A stretch of DNA of 64,000 nt from Pogonophryne albipinna (lineage: Eukaryota > Chordata > Actinopteri > Perciformes > Artedidraconidae): assembly GCA_028583405.1 (NCBI GenBank), contig JAPTMU010000422.1:1-64000 (forward strand), given 5' to 3'. This document shows positions 14,640 to 28,220 of the stretch, in pieces. Each line of letters begins with the position of its first letter. The first letter of the stretch is position 1. The notes under the pieces are model-generated. The model saw only the letters and a program-made list of their open reading frames with translations, searched no databases and was not told where the DNA came from. Made by a program: the position numbers and the translations under genes.

Positions 14640-15442
14640 GGTCCATCTTTATCCACCCAACAGTACAACCATGTCTTAAAACAACAACATGTGAAACAGA
14701 AAAGGTGGAAAACGTGTTTCTTTCTCTCATTCAGAAAGCTCCAGAGCTAAATTTAAACACACACAGAAATGTAAAAGGTTAAATGTTGGAGATGAATCCA
14801 GCTCTGATAACATCTGTGGGTTTCCTCCCACACTGAACAAATGACTTCAATACCAAGGGTTTCATCAGAGCTGCAGGAACAAAAGGTCACGGTGAATATT
14901 TCATGATCACAACAGAACCTGTAATTACTGTAGAACTGCGGGAGGAATATATATTTTTTTAGAATAGAAGAAGAACAGGAAGAAGAAGACATGTTTTAAT
15001 GAGACTTCATGTTATTATCTTGTGTTCATTGTCCTCCATTAAACAGATGAAACCTGCAGACTGAGAGGATTAAATTGTTTTTTAATCTGCTGTTGTGATG
15101 AATTAAAGCTGAATCTTGTTGTAAAACATGTCACGTTCACGGGGTCTGGATATTCCATGTTCACTTAATAGAAAATAAGCTCAAAACAGTGGAGGATAAA
15201 TGCAAACTGATATAATTGTGAGTTGATCAAAATAAAGCAGACCTTTCTTGGGGATTTCAGAATTTCACGGGACTTTCTGTCAGGTAAATACAGCACTATA
15301 CAAATAATAATACAAATAATGTGTTATTTTTAGTATTTAAGCGACGTACCACTATATTAAGCCACAATTGTATTGGCTTGGTTGAGCAGCCTGTTTTTAT
15401 TTGTCATCGCGAATGATCGTTGCTTGCTAGCTAGCTGACTGT
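14640..15442. other. Gene-free stretch
   Basis: Unique-looking, moderately AT-rich sequence with no recognisable coding region or repeat. Confidence 0.5.
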
Positions 15443-16046
15443 GGCTACCACAACCCGGTATCACGGCAAGACGTGAACATGTGACGATTCACCATGCTGG
15501 GAGACGTGAAGATGTCACGATTTCGTCGCTTCAAACGTGACAGTTACACGGTATTGTTAAGCATGATGTTAACCAGTGGAGAAATACCCGGAAATGCCAA
15601 GCAAATGCTACCCCGACGGTCGGTTGTTATTGTCAATATTAATATAATAATGATTTATTTTTTAATAGTCACACTCGATTACCCCGATGTTCTTGTTGCC
15701 CCAGCTGGTCGACACCTCCTTTAGCAGAAACAAAGGCTACATTAAAGGTGGGGTAGGTAATTTTGGAGAAACCAGCTGGAGTGCGCTAGAATTTGAAAAT
15801 ACACAGCCGGAGAAAATCTGCCACTTCCTTCGGACTTCCTCACAGAGCCCCTCCTCCAACACACACGAACGCGCACATGACCAATGAGGTCACGAGATGA
15901 GTTTGTGCACAGATGGAAGGCTGACAGGCAGGTAGGCCATCCAGTTACTTTAGCCGGGCCGGCTCAGATGATTGGTCGTGCTTTTTACAGCGCCACGGCT
16001 TCCACTGATGATATTTTTTTATGAATTTGTTGCCAAAGCATTCATT

Positions 16047-17444
16047 TCATTTCAAACCTTTATTTAGACAGATAGGTCCCTTGAGATCATGGATCTCTTT
16101 TACAAGGGAGACCTGCATCAATTTAGTTCCACATGAAACATAAAAACAACATAAAAACAACAATAGAGGACATCATATTTACATATTCACCAACACTTAC
16201 AAACACCCATAGTGTCAGAAGGCATCTCGTGCAGACGTGCCTTCAAAACATTCAGAGAAATAAAATTGCTCAATTTCAATTTGGACTGTAGGCTGTTCCA
16301 AGCAAGTGGAGCTGCGCACATAAAAGCTGTCTTACCCAAGACAGTCCTTACTCTTGGTACATCTAACAAGACTACATCCTGCGACCTCAGACAATAGCTG
16401 CTTGCAACTTTCTGCTTTACCAGAGAACAGATGTAATACGGGAGTTTGCCCAACATAGCTTTATAAATAAAAGTGTACCAGTGACTGAGCCTCCGTACAG
16501 AGAGTGATGGTAAACCTGCCTTGGCATACAGTGTACAGTGATGTGTAAGCGCTTTACAATTTGTGACAAATCTCAGAGCACTGTGATACGCAGCATCCAA
16601 TTTGCTCAGGTAATTGGCAGGTGCATTCTTATACAACAAATCACCATATTCCAGCACAGGTCAAAAGGTCACAGAGCCTTTTCCTGGCCTCAAGCGAGAA
16701 ACAGGACTTGTTCCTGAAAAAGAACCCTAGCCTAACCCTCAGCTTTTTAAGCAGGTTATTGACATGAAGTTTAAAAGTGAGACAATCATCAAGCCAGATA
16801 CCAAGGTATTTGTAACAGGTAACCACTTCAAGTTGTGTTCCTTGCGTAGTTACAATGTCTAAAACAGGCTCTGGTGTCTTTTTTGCTTTTGAAAAGAGCA
16901 TTACCTTGGTTTTATCCACATTTAAAAGAAGCTTTAGTTCAGAGAGCTGAGTCTGAATAGTGTTAAAAACAGCCTGTAATTTAACAACAGCCTCTTTAAT
17001 GGAGGGACCTGCACAATACATCACGGTATCATCCGCATACAAATGTAAAGTAGCTTCATCCACATTATCACCTACGCTGTTAATATATATGGAGAATAAA
17101 AGTGGTCCTAAAACAGAACCTTGTGGTACACCATTAGAAATGTTTAACCACTCAGAAGACAGTTCATCAAAATGAACACATTGGGACCTTTCAGAGAGGT
17201 AGTTCACAAACCACCCACTGCATGGCTGGATATGCCAATACTGAGTAGCCTCTGCTTTAAGATGCGATGATCAACGGTGTCAAACGCTTTGGATAAGTCA
17301 ATAAATAGAGCTGCACAACTCTGCTTATTATCTAAAAAACTAGTAATGTCATTTACCACTTTCATTGTCGCAGTGATGGTGCTGTGTTTCTTTCTGAATC
17401 CTGACTGATGTTCAGACAGGATATCATTAGCAAGCAATTAAGAT
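16047..17444 (-). mobile_element. 5'-truncated LINE (L2/CR1/Rex1-like) on minus strand
   Basis: A 1.4-kb LINE 3' fragment encoding part of reverse transcriptase, with a 3' tail that contains AATAAAGG and ends near GAAATGA. ATTCATT at 16040-16046 and again at 17445-17451 is a 7-base target-site duplication. The 5' break falls inside the reverse transcriptase domain, as is usual for incomplete target-primed reverse transcription. Confidence 0.8.
16187..17437 (-). pseudogene. LINE reverse transcriptase remnant with two frameshifts
   Basis: Three successive frames on the minus strand make one damaged reverse transcriptase C-terminal half. 17437-17204 carries FIDLSKAFDTVDH (the first catalytic Asp region). 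17207-16641 carries NGVPQGSVLGPLLFSIYIN and LYADDTVMY (the YADD active site). 16657-16187 carries the downstream region with GDLLYKNA and AAPLAWNSL. Single-base indels are needed near 17205 and near 16655 to join them. The SKAFDTVDH and YADD motifs and the tail place it in the Jockey/CR1/L2/Rex1 group. It has no intact protein and its endonuclease is missing. Confidence 0.85.
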
Positions 17445-18884
17445 ATTCATTGCTATCGGGATGTAAGAGCATTCCATGGAATATAACAAAAAGTGTATCT
17501 CAAGCCGGTTTCTCAAACTTACCTACCCCACCTTTAATGTATTAAATCGATGTTAATCCGTGCGTGTGGATGTGCAATTAACGGAAGTGACGTTGTGCGA
17601 TTGCGTTGCCAGGCAACAGCTTCGGTTCATGTTAATTTACAAACTCTTCAACTACAACCGTAGTTATATTTAAAGACATGTTAGAAGGCCTCACGAAATA
17701 CTTTAATGTAAATTAAAATGTAAATGTTAAGGAATGTGTGTATAACAAAATACATCCGTCATAAACGAAACCGGAAACAGACTATCCTCAGCTCGATGAT
17801 TGGATAGTTTAGCCACAATGCATGCTGGGATTTGGTGTTTATGCGATGTGAAATCCGAAAACATAAAAAAAAAAATAATAATACTTTATTCCGAGTGTGC
17901 TTGCTTTTCTCTTTGAAAGTCATCACATAACGGCATTGTAATACACGGTTCGGCTGCATTAAATATTACATATCTGCCGTAGTTCTCTATTTATAGAGCC
18001 CTGATGAGAAGACTTCTAGACAAACAGGAAGAACTGCCGCCAAAACTGAAAACGTGACGTGGATCATAAATATATAAGCAATTAAACAACATCTTACATT
18101 TCTTTTCACACAATACGTCTCCCTGCAGTATCAACACTAATTCGGCTGACTTTTATATTTGATCCAATTGGTAGATAGGCTGTATTTACACCATAACGGT
18201 GCACAGCTGATAGAAAGGGACGCCTGGTGGTTGAAGCATGTTATTGAATTTTATTATTTTATTATTAGATATTAATAGGATCCCTATAAAGTATATTCAT
18301 TACTCGTTATTCTCTACTAATAGTTCATTAAAGACTGTATATAATGACTATTTTGCACATCCCTTTCAAGATTTCAAGATTTTCTAAGGTTTATTGACAT
18401 ATCATATTATACACAACTACGGTGTAGTTATGCAATGAATGAAAAACTTGGGTCGCAGGTTCCTCAACAGTGCATTACAAGTCATCTATCAATATGTGTG
18501 TATACTCCACCATTAAACTGTCATATTCTGCACATTTCTTATACTATCTACATACATCTTATAAGAGTATAATACATATGTATAATATCAGTTAAAATAA
18601 GTGCTGCTCACATGTTCACGTCTTGCCGTGATACCGGGTTGGGCTATCATCACCTCCTTTGAGGACACAGCAGCTGAAATATAATTGTAAACATTGAATT
18701 TCACACACTATGCAAGTGTTCAACATAGCAGTGTGTAAAGGGAAGAACCCGAATTGAGACCAAGCACTGACTCCGTCCACCACACCTGCAACTCATTAAT
18801 ATTCATGAAGCAGAGAGGAAGGGATAATAAATGACTTGTGTGTTTGTGAGAATAAATGAATAGAAGCCCATTAAACAGATGGCG

Positions 18885-19667
<783 letters not shown>

Positions 19668-19677
19668 CACACACACA

Positions 19678-19772
<95 letters not shown>
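19668..19772. repeat. (CA)n microsatellite
   Basis: About 105 bases of CA with one CTCA interruption near 19679. Confidence 0.97.
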
Positions 19773-19775
<3 letters not shown>

Positions 19776-19859
19776 CTCCCAGCATGCTTTCCTTTGATCT
19801 CCTCAGTGTTCATTCTGACTGAACTAATTATTTAATTAGAGAATTATTGACGGACTCAC

Positions 19860-20028
19860 CCATTAAACACTGTTGTTTCCAGGTCTCCTCTTCATCACTC
19901 CTCCTCTTCCTCACTGTTGACATGTCTGATCCTGACTGACTGTCTTCATCTCCTCCTCTCTCTGACCCTCGTCGTGACCTCTGACCTCCTGCTTCTCCTC
20001 CTGCTGCTCCTCTGAGACTCCCTGAGGC
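19860..20028 (-). other. Possible coding exon of an unidentified minus-strand gene
   Basis: On the minus strand a CTTCTTCTTCTCATCAG acceptor precedes 20028, and a GTGAGT donor follows 19860. The 169-base interval is open in one frame across its length (56 codons plus one base) and encodes a hydrophilic Gly/Arg/Glu-rich peptide ending DEEETWKQQCLM. The purine-rich composition could keep a frame open by chance, and I recognise no family. Confidence 0.25.
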
Positions 20029-20699
20029 CTGATGAGAAGAAGAAGAGAGTCTGAAGAAAGTATTTACACTTCCATCGCAGCTGAGTCTGAATCCTCCTCT
20101 AAACTCCTGCTGGATGTCTCTGTTTGTAGCCAGGTCTGTGGATGCTAATGGATGCTAATAGATGCTAACTTCTGTCTGTCTATCTGTCTAGACTGGATTC
20201 AAATGAATTCTGGTTTATGGTGCACGTTGCCCTCAGGATGAATTGTAAAATGTTGGTGATCCTTTGACATTTTTAACCCAGTACCATATTTAAGTACAAA
20301 AAAAAATACCACCAACTTCGAGGCAATAGGCCAAACAACAACTACGGGACTGCAGATGAAAACTATAATTTAAGCTAGTTCGGATACATTGGTGTTTGGT
20401 TGAATGTCCATTTAAAAAAGATGAACCATTGTTAAAAATACTGCATTTCGTTTATGGTTGAATATCTGCTGAATGTATGACATCCCCATCAGCATTAGCT
20501 GTAATTTGTATTGTCTGTTGTTTGATTTATTAACATTGTAGTATTCATTAAATGTTTGTTAAAATCCATCTTTTGTGCCTAAAGACTCTCTTGAAGTTAA
20601 TCCTCAAATTAAACTGTGATTTCTCTTTTTGGAATAAACAACAACAGTTTTAGAAAAAGGCAAAAATATGGTAGAAAATGATCCAATGTTTTAGCAACC
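20029..20699. other. Gene-free stretch
   Basis: Unique-looking sequence with a short GATGCTAAT direct repeat near 20150. No coding region supported. Confidence 0.5.
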
Positions 20700-21103
20700 C
20701 AGCCTCACGGCATTTCGTGTTATTGTCACGATATCAATTCAATCTATTGATTCGTGTTCACCAACACGATTTTCGAATTGTTTTCGTGTCACACAGAACG
20801 ATTTTAAAAGCAATGTATTTCTAATGGTAGTAAGTTTCCTGCCTGCTATATCTTACCCTAAGCCTAACCCTTTTATTTTAAATGGTATGTCAGAGTTTTT
20901 TTGCCGTCCGCGAGGAAAAGAAATGGAGCTCAGAGCCTCAGAATACTGAAATCTGTATTTTTTTTAAATATTGTTTTCCTTCTAATTTGTTATTATTTAC
21001 ATTGCTTTTAAAATCGTTCTGTGTGACACGAAAACATCGCAAAATCGTGTTGGTGAATCAATAGATTAATTTCGTGACTATAACACAAAATGCTGTGAGA
21101 CTG
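20700..21103. mobile_element. Foldback MITE, about 404 bp
   Basis: The first about 115 bases (starting CAGCCTCACGGCATTTCGTG) reappear in reverse complement at the right end (ending ACAAAATGCTGTGAGACTG), with a few differences. The arms share AACACGATTTT and GTGTCACACAGAACGATT. The centre has no coding content. No clear target duplication was found, so the superfamily is open. Confidence 0.7.
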
Positions 21104-21511
21104 TGTTGGTTTTAGAGGATGTAACGATAAAGAAAAAGGCAATATTTTAGGGAATGCAAGTTTAGTTTGTCCAATACTGTCATAGGGTTATGAACAAATA
21201 CCTGCAGCACTAATGACATTATGACAACCTTTGTTAGTTTAATGCTAACTTGCTCATGTTAGCATGCTAACACGCTAAACTTAGTAGGTTAACATGGTAA
21301 ACATTTGAGCAGGTTAGCATTTAGCCCAAAGCACCTCCAGACAGTCATTATGATCACTGGAGTCCTGATGGTAGCATGTGGCTAACAGTTGCTCATTAAG
21401 CATTAACAAAACTACACATTTAACTATATGTGTGTGTGTGTGTGTGTGTGCGTGTGAGTGAGTCTCTAATCTGCCCTCCAGCTGGTAATAACCTCAGCTA
21501 ATGAAGGGACA

Positions 21512-21583
<72 letters not shown>

Positions 21584-22249
21584 CAGGTTAATTGTGTCAT
21601 TAATCAGACAGAGGTTAAAGAGGGGACACGAGAAAACGCACAACCTCTAACTGAGTGTGTGAGCTGGAATAAAGTTCATGCTGAATTTATATTTATATAC
21701 AAAGTCTAATGTTTACAATTATTTGTATTATCATTGGTGTATTATATATTATATTTTGTTTACAAAATGGTCAAGCGTCAAACACACAACATCAAAACAT
21801 TTAATTTCTTCATAAAAACATGAAAAATTAACTAAACTCCTGGAAATGCAACAGAGAAAATAAAAAGATTACATTGCATAATAAAACAGTTAAAAGCATC
21901 CAAACAGCAATATACCAGATTAAATGAATTTATAATACAACTCTCTGTACATTTAATTCAGTGTAAATGGTGTGTAATATATAATAAAAAAACGTCATAA
22001 TATATATTTTGTTCCTGTTGTATAAGGTTCACATAATCATACCTCTACCTATTGCATATCCCTTATTCCCATAACCACTATATACTGTCATATTTGACTT
22101 TATTCTATTCTAATTAACACATACTCATATTTTAAAATGACGAATAAATAAACGTTGGCAGATGAGTCTCCTGATGGATTTTATGTTGTGCCTTCCTGTG
22201 CAGGCGCTGACAGTTTAACATGTCCATCCATAATGACTTTGAGAGAGTA
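21104..22249. other. Gene-free stretch with short GT and CA arrays
   Basis: A GT tract lies at 21429-21452 and a CA array of about 71 bases at 21512-21582. Bases 21230-21330 hold repeated TTAGCATGCTAAC-type words. 21680-22140 is AT-rich. No gene is supported. Confidence 0.5.
21512..21582. repeat. (CA)n microsatellite
   Basis: About 71 bases of pure CA. Confidence 0.97.
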
Positions 22250-22315
22250 ATACATTGCCCACTAAACTGGATTACTGCAATGCTCTGTACATTGGAGTAA
22301 GCAAGGCTTCCCTGG

Positions 22316-22867
22316 CCGTTTCTCAATCTCGAGGATACTGGCTTCCAAGCCAATATTTCAAGGATGCTACGTCATCGAGTGCCGCCGAAGGACTGTTCCA
22401 ATCTCCAGCATACTTGGAATTCCACCGAGGTCCTTGGTTTGGGGGAAATTTCGAGGCTGCACATGGGTAGACTTCGCGTCCTTAAAATCCCCACAATGCT
22501 TTGAGCACGGACCAATTTCAAAAACCCTTGCGGAGAATGGCTGAACCGACGGCACACATTTAAATGTAAGTATGTAGTGACGTAGAACATGTGTTGGGAA
22601 ATATGTTACTTTGTTACATTTGTTTGTTATCACCAAAAATGTGTTCCGTGAAAGTAAAGCAAGTTCATAATTAGATAGACATCGTGAGGTATTTATTTTC
22701 GGTACAGTTTATGTTGAAATCGTTAGAGAGAGTGGCACACTTGTTAGTCTGTTCCATTCTTCTTGGTTTCCGAAGCCGTGGCTTGGAAGTATACTGGCTT
22801 CGTTTGTGAAGGAAGTGACTTGGAAGTACGCGACTACCAAGCCAGCATCCTCGCGATTGAGAAACGG
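22316..22867 (+). mobile_element. MITE copy A inserted in the LINE
   Basis: Starts CCGTTTCTCAATCTCGAGG and ends CTCGCGATTGAGAAACGG, so short inverted ends are present. It is about 552 bases with no coding content. CCCTG lies next to both ends and may be a short target duplication. The sequence is nearly the reverse complement of copy B. Confidence 0.8.
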
Positions 22868-23156
22868 ACCCTGTCTCGCCTACAGCTGGTCCAGAATGCT
22901 GCTGCACGCCCCCTTACAAGGATAGGCAGGCGTGAACATATTACGCCTGTACTCGCCTCGTTACATTGGCTACCAGTCAGTTTTAGAATACCATTTAAAA
23001 TGTTATTGTTTGCACACAAAGCCCTAAACGGTTTAGCCCCACCGTACCTGGCAGATCTTTTAAAACCATACACACCCACACGGTCACTGAGGTCGGCTGA
23101 CAGATTCCTTCTGGTCGTCCCTAAGTGGAGGTTAAAGCAGCGAGGAGACTGTGGGT
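22868..23156 (+). pseudogene. LINE reverse transcriptase C-terminal fragment
   Basis: About 96 codons between the two MITEs remain open and give the conserved block HITPVLASLHWLPV, then FAHKALNGLAPPYLADLLK and ADRFLLVVPKWRLKQRGD. The protein continues in the piece from 23700. No intact LINE protein can be made. Confidence 0.8.
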
Positions 23157-23699
23157 GTTTCTCAATCGCGAGGATACTGGCTTAGTAGTCGCGTACTTCC
23201 AAGTCACTTCCTTCAGAAACGAAGCAAGTATGCTTCCAAGCCACGGCTTCGGAAAACGAAGAAGAACAGGCTAACAAGTGTGCCACTCTCTCTAACGGTT
23301 TCAACATAAACTGTACCGAAAATAAATACCTCACGATGTCTATCTAATTATGAACTTGATTTACTTTCATGGAACACATTTATGGTGATAACAAATGTAA
23401 CAAAGTAACATATTTCCCAACACATGTTCTACCCCACTACATACTTACATTTAAATGTGTGCTGTGTCGGTTCAGCCGTTCTCCGCAAGGGAAATTGGTC
23501 CGTGCGCAAAGCATTGTGGGGATTTTAAGGACGCGAAGTCTACCAATGTGCAGCCTCGAAATTTCCCCCAAACCAAGGACACGGCCTCGGTGGAATTCCA
23601 AGTATGCTGGAGATTGGAACAGTCCTTCGGCGGCACTCGATGACGTAGTATCCTTGAAATATTGGCTTGGAAGCCAGTATCCTCGAGATTGAGAAACGG
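23157..23699 (-). mobile_element. MITE copy B, inverted relative to copy A
   Basis: Starts GTTTCTCAATCGCGAGG and ends CTCGAGATTGAGAAACGG. It is almost the full reverse complement of copy A with scattered differences: A has GGATGCTACGTC where B has GGATACTACGTC, and B has an extra CCGTG near its middle. Superfamily not assigned. Confidence 0.8.
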
Positions 23700-24021
23700 C
23701 CAGAGCCTTTGCTGTTGCAGCTCCAAAATTATGGAACGAATTGCCCCTCCAGGTTAGACTTGCTCCAACTCTGCCTGTTTTTAAATCTCTTTCAAAAACT
23801 CACTTCTTCTCCCTTGCATTTACAGAACTGGTGACACTTGTGCTGTTAAATTAGGGTTTTTATCTTACTAGACTTGTATTGTTTTTACGTCATGTAGGAG
23901 AGATTCTCAGTCTGTGGTTTCTGATCTGGTTTCATTGTCCTCGTAAAGTTGATGTACAGCACTTTGTTCAACTCTGTTGTTTTTAAATGTGCTATAGAAA
24001 TAAAGTGGATTGGATTGGATA

Positions 24022-25037
24022 ACATGTTGGAAACTGTTTATCAGAAAATCTGCATCATCGGTCTCTGCTTTCTCTGTCTGGGTTTGTCTCTGCTTCCTTT
24101 GAGGCTCCTCTGTGGGGGTCAAAGGTCACAGAAAAGAGTTTGTCCGCTGACCTCCGACCTCCTCTTCCCTCTGCGGGTTATTACGTCTCCATAAAATTAA
24201 AAACCCTCTCAAGGAAGAGTTTTTTCTTCTTCTTCTGTCCTCCTTTAACTGCTCCCTGTTCGCCCTCCATCCAGAATAGATCGACCTGGTTTCTGAAACG
24301 AGGTCAACCTATTCTTCAGAGAGAATAACGTCCAGGAGCTTTTATTTTGAAAGTCTCAGAGGATAATAATGGAAGTGATGAAGATGCTTAGTGATAAATC
24401 ATCATGTGGTGCGGTTAATTTATAAGCAATTATATTAAAAAAGGTCTCAATTTGATGAAAAAAGACCCATGTTTCATTATTTTTCTGGCTAACCATTATT
24501 GTTCATCATTCACAAAATAAGATTGCCATTTATTATTTAAGAAAATGGCCTCAAGGATGGGAGTAACAACGCATAATTGGAAATAAATGAAAGTTATTAC
24601 TTACAAATTAAAATGTGAGTGATGAAAATCCTCATGAATTGTGTGAAGGGGATGGTCTACTAATTTGATTGACTTGATTGAAATAGAGATGGTCTGATTA
24701 TCTACTGTTCTGCAATTTATTATTCTTAAACGCTAACATAATTTCTCTAACAGCAATTTTTTTAATTTTGGAAAATGCTTATTTAGCTAACAGGCTGCTG
24801 TAGAGGGAGAAGCTGGCATTAAAAACAAAACAAAACAAGTCAACAGTCTTTTTACAATATCTCTCCTTTTGCCAAAACAGTTTACACAGGTCGACACTGC
24901 AAGCTTAGCCAGGTTGTTAAATAATAATTTTAATTGAAATGATAAGAGCCACCAATATTGCAAAAGCTAACATATAGCTTACATTCACAAGCTAGCTTTT
25001 CTTATAGATAGCTAGATAGATAGATACTTCTTAGGTT
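24022..25037. other. Gene-free stretch
   Basis: No supportable gene. The AT-rich part after 24350 shows nothing recognisable. Confidence 0.5.
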
Positions 25038-25244
25038 GTAAGCTAACAATCGCTAGCTAGTTTGAAAGATAGGTTGCTAACATAGACTAGCTAACTTCTA
25101 AGGTAGTAAGCTAACAATCGCTAGCTAGTTTGAAAGATAGGTTGCCAACGTAGGCTCACTAACTTGTTAAGTAGAAAGCTAACACTCACTAGCTAGTTTG
25201 AAAGATAGGTTGCTAACATAGGCTAACTAACTTGTTCAAAAGAA
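25038..25244 (+). repeat. 68-bp tandem repeat, three copies
   Basis: Three direct copies starting at 25038, 25106 and 25174, each with (G)AAGCTAACA..C(G)CTAGCTAGTT and TGAAAGATAGGTTGC. They are moderately diverged. CTAGCTAG palindromes sit in each unit. Confidence 0.9.
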
Positions 25245-25666
25245 AGCTATCTAACGTTTGCTAGCCAGCTGTAGCTGTGAAATGTCACCATTCACATTCA
25301 TGATAAACTGTTCATATGTAGGCCTACATCTGTTTAGAGTCCTCATATCCAAACAGGTATATATATTATAACAGTAGAGTACAGTATTTATTAATTGTAC
25401 ATAGGCTATTTGTGTTTTTCTTGTTCTATTTTAAATGTACAGAATTAGCTCATTCCTGCAACTTACCTCACATTTATGTTAAGTTTGTGGATTTTTTTGC
25501 CGAAACATAACTGTTATTGTGAATAATGACAAATAAAGCCTTTGAATTTCCCAAAATATATCGACTCCTGCTCCGATTTTGTTATGACCCCGTGCAGCAA
25601 ATGTTCCTGCACATTTCAGGGAGAGGCTGCATGTGTGAAAGGAGCTTTTTATATGTGTTTGTGTTT

Positions 25667-25670
<4 letters not shown>
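25245..25670. other. Gene-free stretch
   Basis: Nothing recognisable. Confidence 0.5.

Positions 25671-25756
<86 letters not shown>
25671..25756. repeat. (GT)n microsatellite
   Basis: About 86 bases of pure GT. An inverted CA array follows at 25891. Confidence 0.97.
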
Positions 25757-25757
<1 letters not shown>

Positions 25758-25890
25758 TGTCTTACTCTCCAGAGAGAATAACATGTCTCCTGACCAAAGC
25801 TGTCGCTCAGCCAAACAGCTAATTAACCTCTCTCTCTTTTCTCTATATCAATCTGTGTTCTTCTCTCTATTTGATTTTCTCCCTCAGTTT

Positions 25891-25893
25891 CAC

Positions 25894-25989
<96 letters not shown>
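25891..25989. repeat. (CA)n microsatellite
   Basis: About 99 bases of CA with one CG step near the left end. Confidence 0.97.
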
Positions 25990-27315
<1,326 letters not shown>

Positions 27316-27479
27316 CGACACAACGATCCCTCTTCCCCACACACACACACACACACACAGGGTGAGTTTCCTGTTCCGTCTCAATGTCTTAAACTGTAAA
27401 AAAGTGTTTGTGTTTCAGTGGAAATCTAAAACTGTCTGTCAGATATCGTCTCCATCAGCAGACTTCATTTCCTGCTCAG

Positions 27480-27481
<2 letters not shown>

Positions 27482-27551
<70 letters not shown>
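27482..27551. repeat. (GT)n microsatellite
   Basis: About 70 bases of pure GT, inverted relative to the CA arrays to the left. Confidence 0.97.
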
Positions 27552-27552
<1 letters not shown>

Positions 27553-27775
27553 CTTAATCTTATGTGCAAGAACATTTTAGGGTTAGGGTAACTGTTGAGT
27601 AGAATTGTACCACTTCCCGTTCCCTCATCTGGAAGTCAATGGTCTTTTGAATGTGCTTTTAGCCTGAAATAAGGTCTAACTCAAGCTGAAGAGATTTTAA
27701 CATTTTTTACACCCCCACTGGTTTAAAACGCCGGTTGCTAACAAGTGTCTAAATGAGATGACTAAATATCATCAC

Positions 27776-27885
27776 GCCCAACATGACCTGAAGTCATGTG
27801 ACCGTGCTGTAGTTCCTTTATAGCCCAACGTTAGCTTTTGTCTTAAAAAAATCATAGAGTGGTGTTAATACGTGGAGATAATGCT
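27776..27885 (-). mobile_element. Single 72-bp unit with its dispersed-element flank
   Basis: The reverse complement contains AAAGCTAACGTTGGGCTAT, CACGGTCACATGACTTCA and the TATTAACACCAC flank also seen at 6150-6200. It represents the same element as the 72-bp arrays at 6.2-8.3 kb, here with one unit only. Confidence 0.75.
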
Positions 27886-27927
27886 CCAGGTGAATATTAA
27901 TGAAGGTCTTAACAGGGGTAGTAGCAC

Positions 27928-28047
<120 letters not shown>

Positions 28048-28142
28048 AAGAGAGTGATGAATCGCCCTGCGGCCATGTAGGAAGATGAGGGAGGTTCATT
28101 TGTTTTGTCAGACTGAGCAGCCTGCAGTCATGTGAAGGTGGA

Positions 28143-28146
<4 letters not shown>

Positions 28147-28218
<72 letters not shown>
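28147..28218. repeat. (GT)n microsatellite
   Basis: About 72 bases of pure GT. Confidence 0.97.

Positions 28219-28220
<2 letters not shown>

Larger units (their letters stand above)
15746..17533. mobile_element. TTAA-flanked MITE interrupted by a LINE
   Basis: Ends AGGTGGGGTAGGTAA at 15746 and the reverse complement TTACCTACCCCACCT ending at 17533 are flanked on both sides by TTAA (15742-15745 and 17534-17537). TTAA duplication is typical of piggyBac and Kolobok elements; the AGG start is unlike the CCY start of piggyBac. Without the LINE (16047-17444) the element would be about 380 bases, with no coding capacity. Confidence 0.75.
15451..18641. mobile_element. DNA transposon with 33-bp inverted ends, carrying nested insertions
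   Basis: The left end begins CAACCCGGTATCACGG at 15451. The right end, 18609-18641, is its exact reverse complement for about 33 bases. Direct flanks are GGCTACCA (15443-15450) and GGCTATCA (18642-18649), an 8-base target duplication with one mismatch, which suits hAT-like or other 8-base-duplicating superfamilies. No transposase frame is seen in its own sequence (15451-15741 and 17538-18641), so it is non-autonomous. It was later entered by the TTAA element at 15746-17533. It also contains an unrelated-looking CAAGATTTCAAGATT retroposon-like fragment near 18370. Confidence 0.75.
22250..24021 (+). mobile_element. L2-like LINE 3' fragment split by two MITEs
   Basis: Plus-strand LINE sequence occurs in three pieces: about 22250-22315, 22868-23156 and 23700-24021. 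Read in order they give DYCNALYIGVSKASL, then LSRLQLVQNAAARPLT, HITPVLASLHWLPV and ALNGLAPPYLADLLKPY, then AAPKLWNELPLQVRLAPTLP. This is the familiar C-terminal part of fish L2/Rex1-type reverse transcriptase proteins. The 3' end has GAAATAAAGTGG followed by a GATTG repeat tail, usual for this group. The two gaps are occupied by oppositely oriented copies of one MITE. Confidence 0.85.

Noticed and set aside
15494..15887. Short plus-strand frames at the left end of the nested transposon
   Set aside because: They cross the boundary between the outer transposon and the TTAA MITE and have no transposase-like motif.
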